Positions 44,610 to 55,958 of a DNA stretch of 64,000 nucleotides are shown here, piece by piece. The DNA comes from Plasmodiophora brassicae (lineage: Eukaryota > Endomyxa: Phytomyxea > Phytomyxea > Plasmodiophorida), in the NCBI GenBank assembly GCA_036867785.1, contig CP145425.1, positions 677,058 to 741,057 of the forward strand, given 5' to 3'. The position numbers and the translations under genes were made by a program. Under the pieces are notes generated by a model, which was given only the letters and a program-made list of their open reading frames with translations, was not told the origin of the DNA and did not search any database. Position 1 is the first letter of the stretch. Every line of letters starts with the position of its first letter.

Positions 44610-45309
44610 TAATCAGCATCCGATGCGCGGTGCTGACAGGGGCACCCACCACGCTCAAGCTGGAAGCGTCGAGGCCGCGAGTCAGAGCGAGATCGGCGAC
44701 GGAGCGCCCGTTGCCGTTGGGCACCACGAATGTCCATCGGTTGGGATCGCCACGGAGCGGATAGTTAAGCAGCGATAGCGAGCAGCGTGCGGCCAGCGCC
44801 ATCACGTGGGGCTTCCTCGGGCACGACATGCTGTCGCCCGAGACGTCACCGAGTCGAGCGTTGAAGTCGCCGACAACGGCAACCCTGTCGCGGGCCGAAC
44901 AGTGTGTCCCGATGGCGTTCGCCAGGGCACCCAGCGTCATTTCGTACTCGGAGACAGGCAGTGATCGGCTGGGGCGAATGTACACGCCGACGACGAGCAG
45001 ATCTTCGCCAACGCGCCAGATTGCCCATCGCGGGGCGGATCGGTTGCGCTCGCGGGCGACCTCTTGCAGGGCGACGGTGGCCGGGGCCATGATGCTGATG
45101 CCGCCGTGACCGCGAAGTTCGCCGGCGGAGCGCCCACCAGCGACGTGTCGGACATTATAATCTGCAAGGGCGTTCGTTAGTAGTGATTCAGGTCGTACAT
45201 AGATTTCCACAACGGCCGCCGCCGTGAGGCGACGATCTCTGAAGAAGGCGGCCGTGGCCTGGAGCTTGGCAGCGTCCAGACCATCGGAATTCCACGCAGC
45301 GATTAGCAT
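44572..45309 (-). CDS. LINE A ORF2, endonuclease part
   Basis: APE-type endonuclease of a non-LTR element. AAWNSDGLDAAKLQ is the N-terminal metal-site strand, RGHGGISIMAP, VVGDFNARLGD carries the catalytic Asp/Asn, and DHVVSVRRP near the end resembles the SDH motif. About 245 residues, then the frame is lost before the reverse transcriptase. The endonuclease nicks target DNA in target-primed reverse transcription. Confidence 0.85.
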   Translation of the reverse strand: MLIAAWNSDGLDAAKLQATAAFFRDRRLTAAAVVEIYVRPESLLTNALADYNVRHVAGGRSAGELRGHGGISIMAPATVALQEVARERNRSAPRWAIWRVGEDLLVVGVYIRPSRSLPVSEYEMTLGALANAIGTHCSARDRVAVVGDFNARLGDVSGDSMSCPRKPHVMALAARCSLSLLNYPLRGDPNRWTFVVPNGNGRSVADLALTRGLDASSLSVVGAPVSTAHRMLIIASDHVVSVRRP

Positions 45310-45863
45310 CGCTGCGTGGAGTTCGTCTCAGTCGTCCCTGCCAGCCCGGCCGAGGCCGGCGCCGGCAGGACAGAGCGCATGGTGCCCTGTTCGTCGGTCT
45401 GGGGTACGCTGCGCGCTGCAGCATCGTTGTCAATGGAGGCGGCTGGGCCGCCGCCAGCTCGTTCGTCCGCCGCGCCAGATGGTTCATCCTCCTCCTCCTC
45501 CTCCGGGGTCAGGGATACAGCTGGGCGTTTGGCGATCGGCCTGCGCCGCATGTTGTACGACTTCTGGCTGTCGAGCTGGGACGCGTTGTCGTCTCGGTCG
45601 TCCCCCGGCATTCCCAGCAGGTCGGAAGATGGCGGCGCGAGCTCGTTGATGATTGAGGCGACTGGGGGGTAGAGCGCGTCCATCGCACATGAGCTGCATG
45701 AGTCGGCATTGGTGTAGGCGTCGTCGTCGCTGATGTCAACGCCTGGGCGGTCGTCCTCGGGCGTGCTTTCGACAGGCGCCACGCTGTCGTCAGTACTTGG
45801 GGCAGCCTGCACAGGAACAACAGCAGGCGGCGCGTCAGTGGGCCTCACAGGCCCCGAGCTCAC
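45303..45863 (-). CDS. LINE A ORF1-like protein
   Basis: 186-residue frame directly before and overlapping the endonuclease start by 7 bases, the position expected for a LINE ORF1. It is acidic and Ser/Pro-rich (MSSGPVRPTDAPPAVVPVQA, then an EEEEED run). No RNA-binding RRM, zinc knuckle or coiled coil is obvious. The assignment rests on position only. It begins close to the tRNase Z fragment, so the element's 5' UTR is short or lost. Confidence 0.5.
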   Translation of the reverse strand: MSSGPVRPTDAPPAVVPVQAAPSTDDSVAPVESTPEDDRPGVDISDDDAYTNADSCSSCAMDALYPPVASIINELAPPSSDLLGMPGDDRDDNASQLDSQKSYNMRRRPIAKRPAVSLTPEEEEEDEPSGAADERAGGGPAASIDNDAAARSVPQTDEQGTMRSVLPAPASAGLAGTTETNSTQRC

Positions 45864-45892
45864 CGGCGGGCGCGGCTGCTCCTCAGCCGGTG

Positions 45893-46135
45893 CCCAGGAT
45901 GCGGCCGAGTGCCATCGACCGCATCTTCATCACGCATATGCACGCCGACCACGTCCTCGGTCTGCCCGGCATTCTCCCTCAGACTGTCCGGACAACGCCC
46001 TTGCATATCTACGGGCCGCTGGGCCTCAGGGCATACATTCGCAACACGTTGCAGTCGGTCTGCACGAACCTGCAGATTCCGTACTACGTTCACGAGATCA
46101 AGGTCGACCGTGCGAACCCGGATAAGCCTATCCGA
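45893..46135 (+). pseudogene. tRNase Z (ELAC-type) fragment
   Basis: About 80 residues match the metallo-beta-lactamase core of tRNase Z: IDRIFITHMHADHVLGLPGI (HxHxDH zinc motif) followed by TPLHIYGPLGLRAYIRNTL and a VHEIKVD strand. Both ends are missing; to the left lies LINE A and to the right unrelated sequence. tRNase Z trims tRNA 3' trailers. As an isolated fragment it cannot be functional. Confidence 0.75.
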
Positions 46136-46232
46136 GTGTACGTTCGCGTGCGTTTCCGTGGACCCTGTGGTCTGAGCTTGGCTTCCGTGTCGATAGTCTA
46201 AACGATGGGCGATTCGAGGTACATGCCGCTCC

Positions 46233-46577
46233 TATTCGTGGCTCGGCCGGCGCCGCCCTTGACCGCTCCCAGTCAAGCGTGGCTTCGAACTGGCGCTTCG
46301 CGGATCGTCGCAGACAGCTGTCAACGCGGCTCGTGATTCGCTCCAGCCGGTAGATGAAGATGTCGTTCGCGAACGACTCTTGATCTGGCTTGGACAGCTT
46401 GCGGAACGCCGCCGAATCGAAAAGGCACGGTTCTGTCGGGCGCCGGTCGAAGTAGGTCCGGTAGTCGTGGTGGATGAGCCTGTTGACGATGTCGTTGGTC
46501 TCGTGCTCATAGGCCCACACGTCGAGCATCGACGTCCCATGCAGGAACCCGATTTCGACAATCTTGCGAATGTCGAA
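46233..46577 (-). pseudogene. Unrecognised gene fragment, partly duplicated in inverted orientation
   Basis: Minus-strand frame with GFDIRKIVEIG, MLDVWAYEHETNDIVNRLIH, TEPCLFDSAAFRKLSKPDQ and ESFANDIFIYRLERITSR. It looks like real, conserved-type protein sequence (helical, mixed charge) but I cannot assign a family. Its first third is repeated on the plus strand in the right arm of the inverted repeat that follows, where it stops at TAG after AYE. Confidence 0.4.
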
Positions 46578-46829
46578 TTAGCCCTTCGTTTTCAGGATTC
46601 GACGGATTGCACTGAGCGGCTGGCGTCGGAAACCGCGAACGTACATCGGGCGCAGCTTCCAGCAACGATGCTCAGCTGGAAGCTGCGCCCGATGTACGTT
46701 CGCGGTTTCCGACGCCAGCCGCTCAGTGCAATTCATCGAATCCTGAAGACGAAGGGCTTCGACATCCGCAAGATCGTCGAGATCGGGCTCCTGCATGGAA
46801 CGTCGATGCTCGACGTGTGGGCCTATGAG
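46506..46829. repeat. Long inverted repeat (~155-bp arms, 11-bp spacer)
   Basis: Left arm 46506-46663 is the reverse complement of right arm 46675-46829 with a few mismatches and small indels (for example AATTAGCCCTTCG against GACGAAGGGCTTCG). The spacer AACGATGCTCA is 11 bases. The arms carry part of the unrecognised coding fragment. Such near-perfect palindromes arise by template switching or fold-back at a broken end. Confidence 0.9.
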
Positions 46830-48171
46830 TAGACCCGTTTGACAGGTGACAACCCGTGAAGCATGAAGAAATCCGCACCAAAAATAGGCGCATGGCTGGA
46901 TGCCCGATTCCGGGGCGCACGCGTGTCTGCGGATTGCGGAGGCTGCTTTCCAAGCGTCATCGGCGAACTGCCATTTATGGGACCGTGCCGAGCAGGTGCC
47001 ATCTCCGTGGTGGGCGTCGTCAGCACGGCAGACGACCCGACGACGCTGCCGCCAACGCCGCCTACTGCGATATCATACACTGCCGCCCGGTCGGCACCGT
47101 ACGGCACAAGTGGTCCAGACCCAGGTGCGCCTGCCTGACCTGTCCGCTCGCGCCGACGTCGCCGCTGAACAGAGGCCCGGGTCAACGCGACCACTACGAC
47201 CTCAATACGGCCTGCTGGACGCCAGGCGACGTTTCCGACACGTCTGCGAGATCGTACTGCACCTTGACGATAGGTACAAGTCATCGCCTGCTGCACAGTC
47301 ACGCAGGCCTTCTGACACGCTGGACGTCACAGGTCTGCCGTCGAAGCGGGATGGGTACAACGTCGCGCAGGCCTGGTGACGCACTCGTCGTCCGACAATT
47401 GCTACGACTTGGCATGCCGCGCCCCAGCCCTGCACCATGCGCCGGTGGCTGGCTGTCCAGCCAGGGTCGTCGCCGACCTCCCTGTCTGCGCGTCGAGCGG
47501 TGCCTGCCTGCCTGCGCTGTGTCCGGCATCGCATGTCGCAAGTCCTCGACGTCCCGAGGCGCCTGACGACTGTTGCGACATCGTCGATGCATCCTTCAGG
47601 ATGTCTGCAGATGCGCCGAACACTTCTGGGCGTACGCCATGCACTGGTACGGATTGTCGTCTAATGCAAAGGATCCGGGCCTCACACGTTCTGCACAGGA
47701 CTCGCACCTCGCGTGTCGCCGACGACCTGTCGCGCCTGCTTGCCCTGCTTGCGTCCTCGCCGTGGTCGTCGTCGACCGGCGCCACCGGCAAACGCGGCCG
47801 CCTACGACCATAACAGGGCGCTGCTGGCCGCCTGTTCACCTCCTGGTCAGCGGCGTGTCGTCGCCCTGATTGCCCTAGTCACCGACGCCCGGATACGCCT
47901 TCCTGCCCCTGTTTGCGTCCATGTCGACGTCGCCGCCGACCATATCTGGACGGGACAACTCATTCACGACGAAGACAACGCCCCTGCGACGCCGCCGCCA
48001 CCCTAACACCACGGGTCAATAGATCTACCACGACCGCGACACGTCCTGCAGGACGCCTGCTGACGCACCAGATACATCTGGCCGGACGCCCTGCACCTTC
48101 ACGACAGGTACGAGTCGACGTCTGACGATGCACGGGGTCCCGGGACATTTGACATTCTGGACAGGACTCGA

Positions 48172-48828
48172 GTGCCGTCGCCTATCCAGCATGAGGACAT
48201 GCAGCGCAGCAGGCATCATGGCGATAACGCTGCTTTTCTGCGAGGTGAAGGCCCATTAACCTGTTGCCTTTCGAACCGGCTGACATTCGTGTCGTTCCCG
48301 GCAGGCGCCAGCATTGCTGCTCAGAATCCAGGCGAGTTCGGAACCATCGTTGTTGCCGCGTCGGCCCCTGCTGGTACTGGTTTGACGAATTGTGCATCTC
48401 CAGCCTGGCTGACATCCCCGGTATTCTGGCAGACACTGGCGATGCTGGTAAGAATCCTGACGAGTGCTGTGTCACCCCTGTTGCCGCCGTGCGCCCTTTC
48501 TGATGCTGGTCGGCAGGCGTCACGTAATCGACTTCCTGTTCTGGTCGACCTTCAGGCGACTGCAAGCTGCTTGAACCACTCCATTCTGGTACGCCGTCCG
48601 CTGATTCCCCTTGGTATCGCATCGCTTTTGAACGATTCTGCTTGTATTGCAGGTACCGCCTTGGACCGGCTCGCCGCCATACGACGCGGTGTCCCTTCGC
48701 GTATGTCACATGCCCATTCCATTCGGTGCAAGAATCTGATCCCGACCACTGAAGAACTGTCGCCCGGTGAGGCCGTCATCGTGCGTCCAGATGCGCCACC
48801 TGTCCTGTATCGCCTGGCTGACCCATAG
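48172..48828 (+). other. Open frame of doubtful coding status inside the repeat region
   Basis: A 218-residue open frame with no recognised family. It is flanked by landmark A copies and contains sequence not obviously part of the repeat family. Composition is balanced and includes hydrophobic stretches (for example TSPVFWQTLAMLVRILTSAV). It is recorded only as the longest frame in this interval; I do not claim it is a gene. Confidence 0.15.
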
Positions 48829-49943
48829 ATCAGGCCGTCAGTTCCATAGCACGTACAGTGACAATCCGCTCAGACATTCTAACCGCTGTCCTACAGGTCG
48901 GCCCTAACGCGCCTGCCTGCCCTGCCCGAGCCCACGCTGATGTCGCCGCCCACCATCATCACTGACGGCCGGATTCACTACGACCAGAACACGTCCTGCT
49001 GGACGCCTGCCAGCGAGCCCGATACGTCTGGGCGAACGTGCGGCGCCTCCTGGACAGGTACGATTCTTTGCGTGATGCATCGAGTCGGGCACTCTAACAC
49101 GTGGTGGACAGAACAGGCCTGCAGTCAGCGCCGTTTCCCGTCCAGCGTGAACACCAGCAAGACAGCAGTTGTGCTGCGTCGACGGGGTGGGGACAACGTC
49201 GCGCCGACCTGCTCCTCAGCTGAGGTGGCACGCGGGCGGCACGCCCATCGCTGCAATCGGTCGCGAGCTCACCTGCACTGCACCATGTGTCTACGCCCGG
49301 CCGACAAACCAAGGTCATCGTCGAGGCCCCCATCTGCTTGCACATCTGCGCCTGCCTGCCCTGCCTGCCGTCGAGCAGGGCGGCGCCGCCTATCGTCCGT
49401 TGCCGCCGGTTGACATGCGAACGCCTACCTGCCATCGACGACCCGCCGCCATCCCGGCCGGCGTATTGCCACAACCAGACCCGTTCAATACAAGCTCACC
49501 GTGTCGTCACACGCGTACAACGACAGTGCACATTCGTCCTGGCGTCACCGGGCGCCCAACGGTAGCCTTTGCTGCAACCGTTGCCGTGGAGGCGAACTTG
49601 GCGCTCATCGGGGTGATCGTCAGCTATGCATGCATTCGTCAGGCACCAGAATGAGGTCAACGGACGGATTCGAGCACACGTCGTCGATCGCGATGGGATG
49701 ATGTCGCATTACGGTTCGGACGTCAAGTTCACGAGAGCCTTCGCCCACAGATGGTCGGAGATACCATCCACAGTGTCAGGTAGCTGCTGCACGTCCGGCA
49801 CCGCTCCCGCCAGACTCAGTGGCAATACGTTGTCAGCGCACACCATCATCAATCGGTGATCGACGAGGCTGATGAAGGCACCGGCTGACAATAATGCTCA
49901 TTTGGGTCAAGCTTCTCCAAGTATCGGTGAACAAGCGAAAGTT

Positions 49944-50286
49944 TCGTTTCCATCGACCACCCGTGGTAGTGTAGAAAACATTCAACTACTCAGCGCCTGC
50001 GAGGAACGGTGACAATTCCTATTGCTTAAATACGTAGCTGTTGCTGTAGAGTGCTCGTATATTCTCTGATTGTCACTATCATCGACAGAACGATCAGCAC
50101 AGAGAAATGAAAAGATTCGTTTCCATTTTGACCACCCGTGGTACTGAAGAAAACATTCAACTACTCAGCGCCTGCGAGGAATGGACTCAATTACTATTGC
50201 TAAAATACGTAGCAGTTGCTCTAGACTGCTCGTTTGCTCTATGATTGTCACTATCATGTACAGAAAGAGGAGCACAGAGAATTGAA
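49944..50286. repeat. Tandem duplication, two ~172-bp copies, AT-rich
   Basis: Copy 1 (49944-50115) and copy 2 (50116-50286) both run from TTCGTTTCCAT through ACATTCAACTACTCAGCGCC and GATTGTCACTATCAT to AGCACAGAGAA. They differ by scattered substitutions and a few indels. The block is clearly more AT-rich than its surroundings. No coding content is seen. Confidence 0.9.
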
Positions 50287-53200
50287 TCCACGCAGGGCCC
50301 GCGCGCGGCGACGTTGGGTCCGTCTGCATGCCGACCATTTCAGATCTGGCGAGACTAGCAACCGGTAAAGACGCGGTAGCGCAACGCGCACGTAGAACAG
50401 TTGGTCCCGCCCAATTCCAGCCAAACGCGTCTTCGCGACCACCTTAACCATGAGCATACGTGTGGCCACGGGCCAAGTCGAACGTCTCGGATGAGTCGAC
50501 CTGCCACGACGCTCTTCTGCCAGGTTACGCCATGCAATGCAGACCCGTCCATTGCGTTATTGAAATGGAAAGCATCCGGGGCAGGTTTATTATACACGGG
50601 CGGCCATGCACCGATAGAACAGCATGCGGTAGACGCGCCTGGTTAGCAGGCCGGCGACATGCGGGTCTCGATACCGCACGAGGCGACTGGTGTCGCAGAA
50701 GGCCCAGCAGCCACTCGCCTGCTTCACCCAGGACACGTAGTGTCCTTGGTCTTGACCAAGACGCTGGGTGTCACCACCCTGGTAGTCGACGAGACCGACC
50801 AACTCGAAGTACGCCGGGCCAACCTGGACAACCGGCATCTGATGCAGGCCTGTGTCCGCTGAACTGCCCCTGTTCATCAACGAGTTCCGCGCCCTGTCCA
50901 TGGTTCGAACAACCACATCTCTGGGGTCAGGTTGCACCTTCACATCCGCCGACCCGTGGCGCGACACTGATATTGTTCGTATCCCAGGCGTTTCGGCACC
51001 TCTGTACGCAACCGGCGAATGAAGATGGATGCCGGGCAACGTAAAGCAGACGCCGATCCCGCGGTGGGTGCAATCTCGGCGCGATCGTCTACGCGACGTC
51101 GCTGCAAGTCGCGAAAGCCGTCCTCTGCGTCGTCCTGCATGGCCGCCCGACATGCCGTTGTGTTCGGCATCACACGGCGCAGGTCGTCCCTGACGTCGCG
51201 CCTGCCTGCACCCGGGCCGACGTCGCCGCCGACCAGTGACATTCTCCCAACAGACCCGCTACCACCTCAACACGTCCTGCTGGACGCTTGATGTCTCGCG
51301 CGTCATCGAACTCGTTAGCCGCATGCAACACGTCCTGCTGATGGGGTATCGTCGCGTCCAGCGCGTCTGTGAGAACGCCCTGCACCTCGAGGACAGGTAC
51401 GAATTGTCGCCTCAGGCACAGACCCAGGCCGTCTAACTCGTGCTGGACAGGACACGCCTGGCATCGCCTGCCGTCTTTCGTCCAGCATGAGCTGCTGCGG
51501 GGCAGTGGTCGTCCTGCCGGGCCGGGCCGGGTCCAGCACCGCGCCGGCCAGCTCCTCAGCTAAGGCGGCGTTTAGACCGCCCGCAGCAGCTCGCTGCGTT
51601 CGGGCTGGCGCGCCCTTGACCTACATCATGCATCGATGGGCGACGAACAACCAAGGGCGCATCTGCTGTCCCGTCCGCCTGACGAGCGTCGCTTGCCTGT
51701 CCTGCAGATCGTCCAGCAGGCCAGCGGTGTCCAGCACCAGTTGCCGCCGGTCGACATGCGGGCGCGTACGTACGAAGACCCGCCGCCATCCCGCGGGCCG
51801 TCACATCTTCACAAGTTGATCTTCTTCAATACAAGCAGACGAGGTCTATACGTGCGTGCACCGCACCTGCAGGTCGTCCTGGCGTCAGCTGTCACCGAGC
51901 GGCAGCGTTCGAAGAATGCGGTGCAGGGGGGGGCGGCGCCCGTTCCCGGGCGTGGGCTCCGCCGTCTCGCGCCACCTGCGTGTCGATCATGGCTAAAGGC
52001 CGATCACCTCAATCCAGCGACGTAAGCAGGTCTGTCATGGCCGCGGGCAGGTACAGCAGTACCTGGCACCAGATTCCCAGCAGACGGTGTCGTGTCCGCC
52101 GCCGCCTGACAACGACCCGCCATCCTCCCTGTCCGACATACATCCACAACCAGAACCGTTGAGAGCAACTACTAGACCAGTTGCATTCGCGCGGATAGCC
52201 CCCTGCAGGCCGCCCTGGCGTCCCGTTGCGCCGAACAGCGGTCCTCGCTGCAGTGGGTGCAAAGCGACGGCGCACATCGCCGATGACGTTCGCCGACATC
52301 GCCTCACCTGCGTGTCGATGACTACAAGTCAGGCCAGACGATCAATACAGGCTTGTCGGCATTGACACACGCATGTAGGGCAGTTGATCGCGTCCGTTTC
52401 CCAGCAATGCCTCGCGTTCAGCGCCCGCCACTGTGCGTACGTACGCGCCAGGTCCACGTCGAGGTCGACCTGGTGTCGCCGGCATGACATCGGCATGCGA
52501 CTCTCGTTGCTAAGCCGTTGGATGGCGCCATCCTACATTACCTTGTGGCCAGGTATCCAGTTCGGATACCAGGTCTGTGCACAGCGATCGATCGCCTGCA
52601 GGTAGGCGCCAGTCCAGATTCGTCCACGTGGGCAGCAGGGCGCCGACTCCATGGGGGCGGGCGACGTCGACGCGACCGACCACCCGACGACGCCGCCGAT
52701 CGCCTCGCCGTCGCCGCCCATTGCAACGTCCTACAAGGCCGCCCGATATCCAGTTGTGCTCGGTACTGCGTGGGGCAGGTCGTCGACGCCCTGGCACCTA
52801 AGCCTGCCCGCACAGCATCCGCGCCGACATCCCCGCCTAGCGACGCCATGGGCCAACGGACCCAGTGCACCACTACACCTCCCGCTGGACGCTTGCCGAC
52901 ACGTACGACGCGTCTGGGCGGAGCATGTGCACCTCCAGGACAGGTATGGGGTGTTCCTTGATGCACAGCCGCGCGGATTCACTGACATTGTTGGCAGGAC
53001 CGACCAGCAATCGACCGTTCAGCACGAGCACCTGCAGGGCACTAATCGTCGTTCCTAGAGGGGCTGGAGCCAACCCCAGGCTAGCCTTCTCGAGGACTGG
53101 GGCGGCGTCCTGACTGCCCGCCGATCGTTGCATTTGGTCCGACGCGCCCGTGCTCTGCACCATGCATCGCCGACGGGACGGCCAACCAAGGGCGTCGCCA

Positions 53201-55389
53201 GGCTTCCCGTATGCCAGCGAGCAGCGTGTTCCTGTCCTGCAGGTCGTCCAGCAGGGCAGTTTCGCCCGTTACTACTGCCCGACATGGAAACGTCTGCCAC
53301 CGTCGACGACCTGCCACCATCCCTGCCGACATCTGCCTGAACCAGAACCGTTCGAGTTACAAGCAGACCAGGTCGACACACGCGTACGTCTTGCCCGCAG
53401 GTTGTCCTGGCGTTAGCCAGCACCGCGCGACAGCATTCGATGAAACTGGGAGAGGGAGCAGTGCCCGTCGCCGACATCGGCGCCGCATGTGTGTGAACCA
53501 TAGTAGATCAGGCAAGACGAGCAACCCCAGTCAGTTTTGTGCCTCGTCAAACGCACGTGGCACAGCGCTGGTAGCCCATATTTCCTGCGAACGTTTCACG
53601 TCCATCGCCGCGACGACTCTCCGACCACCGACACGGGTCATCGCACCCACTTTGAACGCAACACATATATCGTCCTGGACATCTGCCGTCGCGTTCCCGG
53701 TTCCACTATGACCGCAGCGCGCCCTGATGGATGCTTGCCGTCGCGTTAAGCTCGTCTGGGAGGACGTCCTTCACCTCCAGGAGAAGAATGTTTGTTCGCC
53801 TGAAGCACGGAGCTTCATGTTCAAAGGGCACTCGCGCCGTCCTCCGCCGTCTCAAGTCGACAAACAGTCCCCGCAAGGCAGCCGTCACCCTGCCTAGGCT
53901 GGACGGAGCCAGCATCACTTCTGTGGCGGCGTCCTGCCCCCCTGTCGACCTTGGCAATCGAGGGCGTGCGCCAGTGCCCTGCACCGTGCGCCGATGGGCG
54001 GGCCCACCATCCAAGGGCGTCGCTGAGCTCCAAGTCTGCTTCCATACAGAGCGCCAGTCTGTCGAGCGTATCATACATCAGGCCCGTCGTTCCCAGCGGC
54101 AGTTGTTCGCCCTGCGCACGCCTCCCTGCCACCGACGACGTCCCGACACCATCCCTGCCGGCATATTGCCACAACCAGAACCGTTCAATACAATCAAATG
54201 AGGTCGAAGTCGCGCGCAGCACCGGCACTCAACGGCAGGAGATCGCTGACATCCGTGCAGGACGCATCACCCTTTGCAGATCGAGGACACCAGCCTCGCG
54301 CCTACCTGCGTGTCAACCTCCGGTCAGACCAGCTGAGCAGTGCAGTCATACCAGGCATCGCAGCACACATGTGGTACAGTTGATCGTGGCAGATTCCCAG
54401 CAACGCCTCGCATCCAGTGACCCAGTTTGCAGACGTTCTCGCCAGGCCCTAGGCCAGGTCGTAGTCGACTGGTTGTGCGGAACGACATCGATCGCGAACG
54501 AGTCGCTTGCGATTGTGCCGATGTGTGCGATATATATACATTGTGTCGAGTCCATACATGAGCCTGATACGGGGACTGTATTCAACCATCGCATGACGGC
54601 GGACGCCGGTCAAGAACCTGAAGGAGGCGCCGGCTCCGTTGTGCGCCGTCGGCGCGACCGATCACAAGTCATCGCTGCGGGGTCGCGAACGCCGGCCACT
54701 GCATTGTCGTGCACGGCCGACCGACATGCCGTTGTGGTTCGGCGTCGCAAATCGCCTATCATCCACGTCCAGACGCGCCTGCCCGCGCCCGCGCCGACCA
54801 GCGACGCGGGACGACGCACCCACTACAAGAACAACACGTCCTGCAGGAAAGCCTATCGACGCGCCCGAGTCGTCTGGGAGAATGTCCTGCACCGCCGTGA
54901 CAGGTGCAATTCGTCGTCTGACGCACAGAGCCAGGCCCCCCTCTAACCCGTGCTTGACAGGACGCGCCTCCTTCTGTCTGCGGCCCCACATGCAGCGCCA
55001 GCAAACGATCTGTATCTCCAAGAGAAGAACGTGTCGTTGTATTTCGCACTTGCGCCCAGGCACAACATGCTTTGGATACATATGACCTCAACATCTCCCG
55101 CCTTTCCACCATGAACACGAGCAGGGCAGCAGTCCTCCCTGCCGACATATATAGACTGCTCATGGAAGCGTCGTGCTGACCTGATCCGCAGCTGAGCGGC
55201 GCCCTGCAGGCCCGCCCTCGGATGACAGCAATCGCTCGCGCGCGCCGCTCCAAGCACTGAGAGGGCAGACCCACCAAGCACACGTGGCCGTCGCCTCGAC
55301 ATGTGGATGCCTGCCTGGCGTCGATGAACCGCCGCCCTCCTTGCTGAAATATCGCAGCAATCCGAAGCGCCCAGTGCAAGAATATTAGG

Positions 55390-55723
55390 TCGACACGCGC
55401 GTCCGCCGACTCAGCATGACGTCGTCCTGCCGTCTGCCGAAGACGGCGCTGGGTGCGGCGCCCGTCGCAGGACGTACATCGGTGCCGCGATCGGCAGACC
55501 AGCCAAGGGTGTTGCCGACCTCGCCAACAGCATAGAATGCGTCTCTTCCCTGTCCTGCAGGTCGTCCTGCAGAACAGCGACGTCTAGCGCCGCCTGCTGT
55601 GGACGACCCCAGCGACATAGTCTGCCGACACCGATGTACGTCCTGCGACGGGCGCCGCACCCAGCGCCGTCTTCGGCAGACGGCAGGACGACGTCATGCT
55701 GAGTCGGCGGACGCGCGTGTCGA
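55390..55723. repeat. Long inverted repeat (~105-110-bp arms, ~120-bp spacer)
   Basis: Left arm 55390-55499 and right arm 55620-55723 are reverse complements with small differences near the inner ends. Shared core: GGCGCTGGGTGCGGCGCCCG and CGTCTGCCGAAGACGGCGCT. The high identity contrasts with the decayed repeats around it, so the event is recent or the arms are kept alike by conversion. Confidence 0.9.
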
Positions 55724-55958
55724 TCTAATGCAGCAGCTGGCCTATACTCGTGCACACCAGCCCCGCAAGTCGCCCTGGCCGCAGCCCGCTCGCAGCGGCA
55801 GCAATCGCTGGAGTCGACAAAGGGCGAGGAGCCAGTCGTCGTTCCGGGCCACCGGGTTTGGCTCCGTCTGCGATACGACCATGCCAGACCCTGACCAGAC
55901 GAGAAAAACGGAATGTCGTGCATTGGAGCACGCAAGTAGGACCGAATGCCACGCCTGG

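Larger units (their letters stand above)
42088..45863 (-). mobile_element. LINE A: non-LTR retrotransposon, decayed, 3' end missing
   Basis: Order on the minus strand: an ORF1-like frame (45863-45303), an apurinic-type endonuclease (from 45309), a reverse transcriptase, and a C-terminal CCHC domain (CRACNDKNLSRYHIAARC). Compared with LINE B, homology stops just after FRLSDRQQ at ~42087, where the oxidase fragment begins, so the true 3' end is lost. At least three frame changes interrupt ORF2: near 44590, near 43520 and near 42740. LINE A and LINE B are the same subfamily (MMLKGCKVYADATAIYRNG in both); LINE C is a more distant relative. Confidence 0.88.
46830..55930. repeat. Subtelomeric region of highly diverged, recurring repeat units
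   Basis: No convincing gene. Two landmark segments recur in the same orientation. Landmark A, consensus CACTACGACC..AACACGTCCT then GCTGGACGCC, with CGTCTGGG downstream and then CTGCACCTC..GGACAGGTACG, is near 47191, 47570, 48026, 48974, 51258, 52870, 53703 and 54820. Landmark B, consensus CACAACCAGAACCGTTCAAT then ACAAGC, preceded by CCGCCATCCCTGCCG, is near 49470, 51810, 52145, 53340, 54169 and 55350. Between them CACCATGCGCCGATGGGCGG and CCTGCAGGTCGTCCAGCAGG variants recur too. Spacing is irregular (~0.4-2.3 kb) and identity between copies is modest. Short frames here are chance or remnants. Confidence 0.7.
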
